This document shows positions 1 through 5,167 of a DNA stretch of 6,455 nt, piece after piece. The stretch is from Deltaproteobacteria bacterium (lineage in GTDB: Bacteria > Myxococcota > Polyangia > Haliangiales > Haliangiaceae). How positions within the stretch are numbered: position 1 is the stretch's first letter; each line of letters starts with the position of its first letter. The stretch is taken from the NCBI GenBank assembly GCA_018262455.1, contig JAGSPR010000383.1, forward strand, positions 1 to 6,455, given 5' to 3'. The notes below the pieces were generated by a model that was given only the letters and a program-made list of their open reading frames with translations, was not told the DNA's origin and searched no databases. The translations under genes and the position numbers were made by a program.

Positions 1-2
1 AG

Positions 3-959
3 GGGCCCGCTGGCCCGATGGGCCCGATCGGCCCGATGGGCCTGACGGGATCGATCGGCCCGGCGGGACCGACAGGCTCGGTGGGCGCGCAAGGCCCGGC
101 GGGCCTGGCAGGCTCGGTGGGTGCGCAAGGCCCGGCGGGTGCGCAAGGCCCGCGCGGGCTACCAGGCGGCGAGGACACGAGCGTTGCGTTCGTCGGCTAC
201 ACGTCGACCGGGTTCACCGGCAGCCTTGACGGGAGAAGCGGTGCCCACGCGCGATGTGGCGCGAGCTTTCCGGGCAGCCACTTCTGCGCCACCTGGGAGC
301 TGGATCAGTCGAGCGCGCCGGCCGTGGCTGCGACCGCGTGGGTCGATGCCGGAAACTCCGACGCCTCGTCGCGGTTCTTCCGGGAACCCCTCTCGACGAC
401 ACCGGGGACCGGCAACACGTGCACGGGTTGGACCTCGGGATCGGCGTCCCAGCGCGGGCTCATCGTCACGTCCCTTGGCGAGGTCAAGACCAGCTTCGTC
501 GCGAACGGTGACGAAGGCTGCCAGACCGCTCGGCCGCTCGCCTGCTGCATGGGCGGCACCGCGGTCCAGTTCCGAGGCTTCACGTCGCCGAGGACCGCCA
601 GCCTGGGCGGCCGCAGCGGCGCGCACGCGGTCTGCGACGCCACGTTCAGCGGCTCCCACTTCTGCACCGACTGGGAGGTCGACCAGGCGGCCGTTCCCGC
701 ACCGATTCCGCAACCCGGTGCGTGGGTCGATCCCGGCATCAGTGACACCAGGTCGCGGCTCTACCGCCCGGCGTTGTCGACCTTGGAGAATCAGAGCTCG
801 TGCCTTGGTTGGACCTCGGCGTCGCCGACGCTCCACGATGCGCGAGGGCTCGTCCTCACCCCGCTCGGTGGCTTCACTCGAAGCTTTGTCGCGATCGGCG
901 ATGGCGGTTGCGGGCACGCGCGCCCGCTGGCGTGTTGCGACGGCTCACCCCCGGAGTGA
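3..959 (+). CDS. Collagen-like stalk protein with two six-cysteine C-terminal domains (5' partial)
   Basis: The frame is open to the left edge and already encodes Gly-X-Y triplets at position 3, so the true start and any signal peptide lie upstream; the ATG at 18 is an internal Met. Eighteen uninterrupted triplets are visible (Gly-Pro-Met, Gly-Ala-Gln, Gly-Pro-Arg and similar), which should form a collagen-like triple helix. Two homologous domains of about 120 residues follow. Counting the Met at 18 as residue 1, they span about 58-178 and 185-308, with cysteines C80, C90, C135, C168, C176, C177 and C206, C216, C262, C298, C306, C307. Both share GRSGAH, GSHFC, a GWTS motif and ARPLACC. Six cysteines per copy suggest three disulfides and an extracytoplasmic location. 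From memory, the pattern resembles endostatin-like DUF1554-type domains and repeats in secreted myxobacterial proteins; no function is assigned. A surface or extracellular role is inferred. Confidence 0.8.
   Translation, partial: GPAGPMGPIGPMGLTGSIGPAGPTGSVGAQGPAGLAGSVGAQGPAGAQGPRGLPGGEDTSVAFVGYTSTGFTGSLDGRSGAHARCGASFPGSHFCATWELDQSSAPAVAATAWVDAGNSDASSRFFREPLSTTPGTGNTCTGWTSGSASQRGLIVTSLGEVKTSFVANGDEGCQTARPLACCMGGTAVQFRGFTSPRTASLGGRSGAHAVCDATFSGSHFCTDWEVDQAAVPAPIPQPGAWVDPGISDTRSRLYRPALSTLENQSSCLGWTSASPTLHDARGLVLTPLGGFTRSFVAIGDGGCGHARPLACCDGSPPE
73..139 (+). repeat. 36-bp-offset direct repeat inside the collagen-like tract
   Basis: Bases 73-103 and 109-139 are the same 31-bp sequence except for one C/T change (86 versus 122). 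The offset is 36 bp, so the unit is four Gly-X-Y triplets (GSV-GAQ-GPA-GLA, then GSV-GAQ-GPA-GAQ). A further GAQ-GP unit follows. Repeats of this kind can expand or contract by slippage or recombination, which would change stalk length without breaking the frame. Confidence 0.8.
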
Positions 960-1889
960 TCACTGCGGGTCGATCACGAAGTCGTCGAGTGGCACCGATC
1001 CCGACGGTGTGCTCGAGCCAAGCTCGGTCAGCTTGGCATCGAGCTCGGCGAGGTGCCGCGGCGCGAGCTGCAGCACGTGCTCGTCCGGCTGGAATGTCGT
1101 GCCGTACTCGTAGTTGAGCTTCGGCGTCGCGGTCATCTCGACGTGCGCGCCGAGCACGTGCGAGACCTCGTGGGTCGCGACGAACCGTGCGAGCCGGCTG
1201 ATGCTCGCGCGGTACTCGTTCCAGCTGTTGATGAACAGCAGTCCCGGGTAGAGCGTGTCGCCGGTGAGCAAGAGGCCAGTCTGGCGGTCGTACAGCGCGA
1301 TCGAGGTGGCCTCGTGGCCGGGGATCGCGAGCACGTCGAGCACGCGATCGCCCAGGTCGATCGTCCCTTCGCCGGTGGGCCAGCTCGTGATCCCGAACGC
1401 GGCCTGCACTGCTCCGCGGCTGATGCCGATCACCGTGGTCAGGGGCTGTCCCTCGAACCGCGCGTCCGAGGCGATGTGATCGCCGTGCGCGTGCGAGTGA
1501 GTGACGACGAGCTCGCGCGAGCCGATCAGCTTGCGCGTGGTGTCGCGCAACGTGGCGGTGGCGGTCGCGCCGGTGTCGAAGATCAGCGCGCGCTCGGTTC
1601 CGGCCAGCACGTAGATGAACGGCGCCTCGAACGTGTCGCACTTGTTCTGGCGAAGGATGTGCGTGGTCGCGTTGTACGCGTGGACCTGCAACTCGGGCTC
1701 GGTGTTCTGGCCGCAGCTCGCCGAGCCGTGCATCCACGCCACGTCGAGCGTTCCGGGCGCCAGCACACCGCCGCTATCATCGACAGAGTCGTTCTTGCCG
1801 GGATCGGTCGGGTCGAAGCTGTTGCCAGCACAGCCGAGCAGGAACGTGAAGAGCAAGGTGCGCACGCGGATCAGACAAGCACGTCCCAT
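960..1889 (-). CDS. Metallo-beta-lactamase-fold hydrolase, predicted lipoprotein
   Basis: A 309-residue metal-dependent hydrolase. Residues 1-20 are a lipoprotein signal (Arg residues, then TLLFTFLLGC) with lipobox LLGC and lipidated C20, so the enzyme should sit on a periplasmic or outer membrane face. The metal-binding set looks complete: H133-A-H135-G-D137-H138, H192 in IPGHE, D211 in LLTGD, and H249 in GAHVE. This is the arrangement of binuclear zinc MBL enzymes of the glyoxalase II type, but the substrate cannot be read from sequence. C59 and C84 lie in the region before the fold core and could pair in the periplasm. The frame stays open upstream to 2048, but that extension has no signal peptide, so ATG 1889 was chosen. 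No clear Shine-Dalgarno precedes it; GTG 1865 would give the equally good signal MRTLLFTFLLGC. The stop abuts the stop of the convergent upstream gene. Confidence 0.85.
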   Translation of the reverse strand: MGRACLIRVRTLLFTFLLGCAGNSFDPTDPGKNDSVDDSGGVLAPGTLDVAWMHGSASCGQNTEPELQVHAYNATTHILRQNKCDTFEAPFIYVLAGTERALIFDTGATATATLRDTTRKLIGSRELVVTHSHAHGDHIASDARFEGQPLTTVIGISRGAVQAAFGITSWPTGEGTIDLGDRVLDVLAIPGHEATSIALYDRQTGLLLTGDTLYPGLLFINSWNEYRASISRLARFVATHEVSHVLGAHVEMTATPKLNYEYGTTFQPDEHVLQLAPRHLAELDAKLTELGSSTPSGSVPLDDFVIDPQ

Positions 1890-2153
1890 ACCCGCGTAAT
1901 GCGCTGATATTGCGTGTTCGTGAGGGGGCTGGCGACTCCGATCGCCGGCGACACCGATAGCAGCGCACGCCCCCGCCTCATGGCTCGCGAGCACGCGAAG
2001 AATCTGCGTCGGGCCTGCGTTCGGGGGCACCGGGAGCTGCGTACGCACGCCCCTCCAGGCCTCACGTGCTGGCAGCGTTCTTGCTGCAGGGTCTCGCGAA
2101 CGCCACTCGTCAGAGCTGGCCGATCGATCTCACCCTTGCCCGGGGGAAGCGCC
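1890..2153. promoter_or_regulatory. Divergent intergenic region (hydrolase lipoprotein / glycoside hydrolase)
   Basis: This 264-bp head-to-head spacer must hold promoters for both flanking genes. The most AT-rich patch is around 1904-1918; read on the minus strand it contains CAATATC, a weak possible -10 for the minus-strand gene, without a convincing -35. Upstream of the plus-strand gene no sigma-70-like pair stands out. Frames run through the region on both strands, but they read as GC-rich shadows: no signal peptide or ribosome site supports using them. Confidence 0.5.
2142..2149 (+). promoter_or_regulatory. Ribosome binding site fixing a GTG start at 2154
   Basis: GGGGGAAG ends 4 bases before GTG 2154, and its GGGGGA core ends 6 bases before it. 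The GTG opens directly onto an export signal, so this site decides the start over the in-frame ATGs at 1914 and 1980, which would place about 80 or 58 low-complexity residues ahead of the signal peptide. Confidence 0.6.
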
Positions 2154-3800
2154 GTGTCCTGTCCATCCCGTCATGTCTGGTCTCTTGCCATCCTCACCCT
2201 GCTAGCCGGTGGGGCGTGCGCGTCGGACGAGTCGGTCGCCACCTCCAGCGAGCCGCTGGATGTGAAGAGCTCGGTCGCGACGTACCTGCAGCAGCGGTTC
2301 TTCCACTTCGAGCATGGCAACACGTACACCTCCTTCATTCCGATCCCGGCTGGGCAGTCCACGTACCAGAACAACTGGCGCAAGCAGGCGCGCAACCAAC
2401 CCCACGAGGGGCTCGTCACGCTGACCCTGGCGCGGCTCGGCCGGTGCAATGAGGCCAGGTCGATCCTCACGACCTTCTTCCAGCAGCAATCGCCGGAGGG
2501 CGGGTACCGTTACGACACCCGGCCCGATCGCGGCCCATGGGACAACCAGAGTTACACCGCGGCGCCTCTCCTCGCCTTCGAGGCCTGGGAGGTCTACCAG
2601 GATTGTGGCGGAACGGACTTCCTGCGCACCGCGTACGACTCGCTGGTCCGGAACAAGGTGTGGTGGGACGATCACAGCGGGCGGCGGTTCCCGGACGAGT
2701 CGGGCAAGTCGTGCAACGGGATGTGGCACTGGAATGATCCGATCGAATCGATCCGCGACAGCCTGCCCGAGTCGGGGTTCCCGCAAGTCCCGACCTGGGC
2801 GTCCACCGACGGCCCGCAGAACCAGTGCTCGACCGATCTCAACTTCTATCTCGCCGCCACGTACCGATACCTGGCGAAGATGGAGGCCGTACTCGGTACC
2901 AACAACGGCTTCCAGCAGATCTTCGACACGTTCTCGGCCCAGCTCCGGCAGCAGATGTGGGATCCCGGCTCGAGCTTCTTCTACGGGGTCGATCGGCGCA
3001 CGGGCGGCAAGGTCTGGGTCAAGGACCTCGGCGGCTGGATGGCGCTGTTCGCCGGCGTGGCGACCCCCGAGCAGGCCGCCGCCATGGTCAATGCGCACCT
3101 GGCACCCCCCACCGGCGCGTTCCACACCGACTTCGGGATCCCCTCGCTCGACAAGCACCACCCCGGATTCGGCTCCAATCTCCACTGGAGCGGCGGCTTC
3201 TGGCCCGGGTTGAGTCTGCTGGCGGTGAAGGGGCTCGCTGACTACGGCTACACCGCGCAGGCCCAACGGATCGCGTCGCCGTTCGTTAACGCGGTCGAGC
3301 AGGGCATCGCCCACGGGATCCCGCTCCCCGAGTGGTACGACTCGACGGCCGGGAACGTCGGCGGCCTCCGCTGCGAGATCTACGACGAGAACAGCCCGTC
3401 CAATCCCGACGTGAACTGCAACTACATCACCAGCGCGCTGGCGCTCCCGATGGCGGGGTACGCCGGGCTTGGCTCGATCTCCTGGTCGTGCCGCAGCTCG
3501 GCCTGGCAGGGTCACCAGCTGTGGACCTGCAGCCACGGCGACCTCTACAAGTGCGATGCGGCCGGTCCGGTCCAGAAGATCTGCGGCAACGGGTGCAGCT
3601 CCCGTCCGCTCGGCACGGACGACGTCTGCCGCTCGTCCACGATCTCGTGGTCGTGCGCGAGCTCGGCCTGGCAGAACCAGCAGCTGTGGACCTGCAGCAA
3701 CGGGGACCTCTACAAGTGCCAGAACGGAGTCCCCGACAAGGTGAGCTGCCCGAACGGGTGCATCTCCAACCCGCTCGGTATCAACGACGCCTGTCGGTGA
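2154..3800 (+). CDS. Exported GH63/MGH-like glycoside hydrolase with two C-terminal cysteine-rich repeats
   Basis: A 548-residue protein from GTG 2154. Residues 1-23 form an export signal (SRHVWSLAILTLLAGGACA); C22 could be a poorly matching lipobox cysteine, or signal peptidase I could cut after ACA. Residues about 40-440 look like an (alpha/alpha)6-barrel of the GH63/mannosylglycerate-hydrolase/trehalase group: SYTAAPLLAFEAWEVY (compare SQPPLLA), CSTDLNFYLAATYRYLAKM, WDPGSSFFYGVDRRTG, HWSGGFWPG and KGLADYGY. ESIRDSLP (198-205) aligns with the family's ESGxDNSP motif, making D202 the likely catalytic acid; E393 in LPEWYDSTAG matches the usual base position. Residues 442-548 are two cysteine-rich repeats, perhaps for substrate or surface binding. 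The likely role is extracellular cleavage of an alpha-linked sugar; the substrate is unknown. Family level is fairly sure; exact family and activity are inferred. Confidence 0.8.
   Translation: MSCPSRHVWSLAILTLLAGGACASDESVATSSEPLDVKSSVATYLQQRFFHFEHGNTYTSFIPIPAGQSTYQNNWRKQARNQPHEGLVTLTLARLGRCNEARSILTTFFQQQSPEGGYRYDTRPDRGPWDNQSYTAAPLLAFEAWEVYQDCGGTDFLRTAYDSLVRNKVWWDDHSGRRFPDESGKSCNGMWHWNDPIESIRDSLPESGFPQVPTWASTDGPQNQCSTDLNFYLAATYRYLAKMEAVLGTNNGFQQIFDTFSAQLRQQMWDPGSSFFYGVDRRTGGKVWVKDLGGWMALFAGVATPEQAAAMVNAHLAPPTGAFHTDFGIPSLDKHHPGFGSNLHWSGGFWPGLSLLAVKGLADYGYTAQAQRIASPFVNAVEQGIAHGIPLPEWYDSTAGNVGGLRCEIYDENSPSNPDVNCNYITSALALPMAGYAGLGSISWSCRSSAWQGHQLWTCSHGDLYKCDAAGPVQKICGNGCSSRPLGTDDVCRSSTISWSCASSAWQNQQLWTCSNGDLYKCQNGVPDKVSCPNGCISNPLGINDACR
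3477..3797 (+). repeat. Two tandem 165-bp coding repeats (55-residue six-cysteine module)
   Basis: In glycoside hydrolase numbering, repeat 1 (about 442-494) and repeat 2 (about 497-548) are offset by exactly 55 residues. All six cysteines are conserved: C446, C459, C467, C477, C481, C492 and C501, C514, C522, C532, C536, C547. Shared motifs are ISWSC, SSAWQ, QLWTCS, GDLYKC, NGC and PLG..D.C. Invariant Trp and Tyr residues would suit a carbohydrate-binding surface, but that is inference. The DNA has diverged between copies, so the duplication is not very recent. Confidence 0.8.
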
Positions 3801-3855
3801 ATCTCATCCGCCGCCTCGCCCAGGCTCGTCGGGCAATTCGCCGCGCCGCCCAGGG
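3801..3855. other. Short convergent spacer
   Basis: These 55 bp separate the stops of the convergent glycoside hydrolase and thioredoxin-like genes. Only small GC inverted repeats of about 4 bp are present (for example GCCC with GGGC around 3820-3835). There is no U-tract on either strand, so no intrinsic terminator can be called. Confidence 0.6.
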
Positions 3856-4365
3856 CTAGGCGCCGAGCCGGCGCAGGATCGCAGCGAGCTCGCTGGCATC
3901 GGGCATGGCGCGATCGCGGCGATCGTAGGTCGCGACGAGTGCGCCCGCTCGATCGTAGATGAACATCGTCGGTACCTTCGGCGGCCGGCCGAGGGTCTCG
4001 AACAACGACTCATCCGCGGGCACGACGCGCATCCATGAGGCGTGTTCGGCGATGTAGCGCTTCACCGCGATCGAGCTGCCGCGATGGTCGTACTCCTCGT
4101 GACCCCGGTAGTTGACGCCCAGGATTCGCAGCGCGGGGTGCTCGGCTCGCAGTCGGCCGAGGATCGCGAGCTCGTGGTGGCAGTGCTGGCACCACGACGC
4201 GAACACGAACACGACCGTCGCGCGCGCGGCGCTCCGGCCGACCGACGCGCCCTCGAGATCGACGCGGGCCTCGATGGCCGCCAGCGGGCCGGACGGCTGC
4301 GACGGCTGCACGGGACGCGCACCGCACGCTGCGACGACCGACAGGATCATCAGCGCGATTCGCAC
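3856..4365 (-). CDS. TlpA-like thioredoxin-fold lipoprotein
   Basis: A 169-residue thiol-disulfide protein. The signal MRIALMILSVVAAC gives lipobox VAAC with C14 lipidated, so the domain is tethered outside the cytoplasm. The thioredoxin core starts near residue 48 (TVVFVFASWCQHCHHEL) with active site W58-C59-Q60-H61-C62, continues through ILGVNY, and has the cis-proline at P132 in KVPTMFIYDRAG. Residues 85-118 form the insert between core elements common in TlpA/ResA proteins. The likely role is reduction or exchange of disulfides in exported proteins; the partner is unknown. The frame is open back to 4551, but that extension has no signal and overlaps the next gene, so GTG 4365 was chosen. 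It lacks an obvious Shine-Dalgarno, so the exact start is moderately certain. It is convergent with the glycoside hydrolase and divergent from the NfeD-like gene. Confidence 0.85.
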   Translation of the reverse strand: MRIALMILSVVAACGARPVQPSQPSGPLAAIEARVDLEGASVGRSAARATVVFVFASWCQHCHHELAILGRLRAEHPALRILGVNYRGHEEYDHRGSSIAVKRYIAEHASWMRVVPADESLFETLGRPPKVPTMFIYDRAGALVATYDRRDRAMPDASELAAILRRLGA

Positions 4366-4419
4366 GGTGCGCGAGCATAGCGTGCTGCGGCGCCACAGCG
4401 AGCTGGCTGTCGGTTTCCC

Positions 4420-4435
4420 TTGCAACCAGCTGCAA
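4420..4435. promoter_or_regulatory. Candidate operator palindrome TTGCA-N6-TGCAA
   Basis: Perfect 5-bp inverted arms TTGCA (4420-4424) and TGCAA (4431-4435) are separated by 6 bp. TGCAAC also occurs as a direct repeat with a 10-bp offset (4421 and 4431), one helical turn. It sits centrally in the divergent spacer, where a dimeric regulator could act on both genes. A motif this short can occur by chance, and no regulator gene is in view. Confidence 0.3.
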
Positions 4436-4509
4436 CGGTGCCCAGAGTCTGCGCATCTACATACCCTGAGCGTCTCGCGGCCATCCGGCCAAGGGACCGC
4501 GGCAATGGC

Positions 4510-4515
4510 GGGAGG
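4510..4515 (+). promoter_or_regulatory. Ribosome binding site for a TTG start at 4521
   Basis: GGGAGG lies 5 bases before TTG 4521. The nearby ATG at 4505 is out of frame with the membrane protein, so the TTG with this strong site is the supported start. Confidence 0.65.
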
Positions 4516-4520
4516 CACGG

Positions 4521-5048
4521 TTGAGCCACATCTATCTCGGAGCGGTCGCATTTGGAGTCACCTTGCTCGTCGCCTCGCTCGTGCTGGGCGGCAAGGACGC
4601 AGGTCACGATGGCCACGTCGAGGGCGACATCGGGATGGGGTGGGCCCCCATCGGCTCGCTGCGGTTCTGGGTGTTCGTGCTCGCGTTTGGGGGCGGCGCG
4701 GGGCTCGCGCTGACCGAGCTCGGATCGAGTGAGTGGGTCGCCGCGGTCGGCGCGCTCGGGATCGGCTGGCTCGCGGGCGCGGTCGCGGTCGCGATCGTGG
4801 GCAGCCTCAGGAAGCACAGCGTGTCGAGTGAGGTCGGGGGACTGGAGCTCGTCGGTACCACCGGCATGCTCGTGCTCCCGGTCGCTCCCGGCAAGCCGGG
4901 CAAGGTCCGGGTCGACGTGAAGGGCCGTACCGAGGATTTCGTCGCGAACCTCGTCGAGGAAGGCGCGGAGCTGCCGACCGGAACGCCGGTGCTGATCGTG
5001 GCGGAAGGCGACCGCGGGTCGTTGCTCGTGGCCAAGGGCGAGATGTAG
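4521..5048 (+). CDS. NfeD/YqiJ/YuaF-like membrane protein, flotillin partner
   Basis: A 175-residue integral membrane protein from TTG 4521 (MSHIYLGAV). Three hydrophobic segments are visible: about 4-23, 47-66 (LRFWVFVLAFGGGAGLAL) and 72-94. The loop between the first two is rich in His, Asp and Gly (KDAGHDGHVEGDIG), as is common in this family. Residues about 104-175 form a small beta-rich, glycine-rich domain (VGTTGMLVLPVAPGKPGKV, then TGTPVLIVAEGDRGSLLV) typical of the OB-fold C-terminus of NfeD-like proteins. It has no ClpP-like protease domain, so it is the short type (compare E. coli YqiJ or B. subtilis YuaF). The flotillin gene follows 119 bp downstream on the same strand, the classic pairing, in which the NfeD-like partner works with flotillin in membrane microdomains. 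Family identity is well supported; the physiological role here is inferred from those systems. Confidence 0.85.
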   Translation: MSHIYLGAVAFGVTLLVASLVLGGKDAGHDGHVEGDIGMGWAPIGSLRFWVFVLAFGGGAGLALTELGSSEWVAAVGALGIGWLAGAVAVAIVGSLRKHSVSSEVGGLELVGTTGMLVLPVAPGKPGKVRVDVKGRTEDFVANLVEEGAELPTGTPVLIVAEGDRGSLLVAKGEM

Positions 5049-5054
5049 CGTCGG

Positions 5055-5083
5055 CCCGCCGAGCCCAGCGGAGGTTCGCCGGG
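5055..5083 (+). other. GC-rich hairpin just after the NfeD-like stop
   Basis: CCCG (5055-5058) and CGAGCC (5060-5065) pair with GGTTCG (5073-5078) and CGGG (5080-5083). This gives 10 pairs (one G-T) with a single C-C mismatch and a 7-base loop, starting 7 bases after the stop. No U-tract follows, so it is not a standard intrinsic terminator; it could slow 3' decay or tune readthrough into the flotillin gene. Confidence 0.45.
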
Positions 5084-5111
5084 TTCGGACGTTGAGCGGT
5101 TGTCGGAAGGT

Positions 5112-5132
5112 CGTGGGCGCATGGCGCCCGCG
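5112..5132 (+). other. GC-rich hairpin upstream of the flotillin ribosome site
   Basis: CGTGGGCGC (5112-5120) pairs with GCGCCCGCG (5124-5132) around a 3-base ATG loop: 9 pairs including one G-T, with a perfect inner GGGCGC/GCGCCC. It lies about 20 bases ahead of the flotillin Shine-Dalgarno and has no U-tract. It may affect transcript processing or relative expression of the two genes. Confidence 0.45.
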
Positions 5133-5153
5133 CTGTCGTGTGTGTGCTCGAAC

Positions 5154-5159
5154 AAGGAG
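5154..5159 (+). promoter_or_regulatory. Ribosome binding site for flotillin
   Basis: AAGGAG, a near-consensus Shine-Dalgarno, lies 8 bases before ATG 5168. It sets the start just ahead of the membrane anchor. Confidence 0.75.
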
Positions 5160-5167
5160 ATCACGTC

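Larger units (their letters stand above)
4366..4520. promoter_or_regulatory. Divergent intergenic region (tlpA-like / nfeD-flotillin)
   Basis: This 155-bp head-to-head spacer should carry the promoter of the NfeD-like/flotillin pair and that of the thioredoxin-like gene. A weak -10-like TACATA lies at 4458-4463 on the plus strand, but the base run 17 bp upstream is not a recognisable -35. No sigma-54 or other alternative consensus is evident. Confidence 0.5.

Noticed and set aside
121..1113. A 330-codon plus-strand frame overlapping genes 1 and 2
   Set aside because: It is Arg/Ala/Ser-rich with no domain, out of frame with the collagen-like gene and running antisense into the MBL gene; a GC-bias shadow.
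874..1737. A 287-codon minus-strand frame inside the MBL hydrolase gene
   Set aside because: It is a frame-shifted reading of the MBL gene, rich in Arg/His, while the in-phase frame has a complete metal site and lipobox.
1921..1980. Imperfect inverted repeat (TGAGGGGGC with GCCCCCGCCTCA) in the first divergent spacer
   Set aside because: It has a bulge, a loop of about 39 bases and simple G/C runs; it is expected by chance at this base composition.
1890..2048. A 53-residue N-terminal extension of the MBL hydrolase
   Set aside because: It would place the lipoprotein signal internally and fills most of the divergent promoter space.
1914..2153. An 80-residue N-terminal extension of the glycoside hydrolase from ATG 1914
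   Set aside because: The extension is Arg/Pro-rich, buries the signal peptide, and lacks the ribosome site seen at GTG 2154.
2202..3536. A 444-codon minus-strand frame opposite the glycoside hydrolase
   Set aside because: It is an antisense shadow of a gene with clear family motifs, a signal peptide and a ribosome site.
3801..3855. A possible bidirectional terminator between convergent genes
   Set aside because: The stems are only about 4 bp and no T-rich run follows on either strand.
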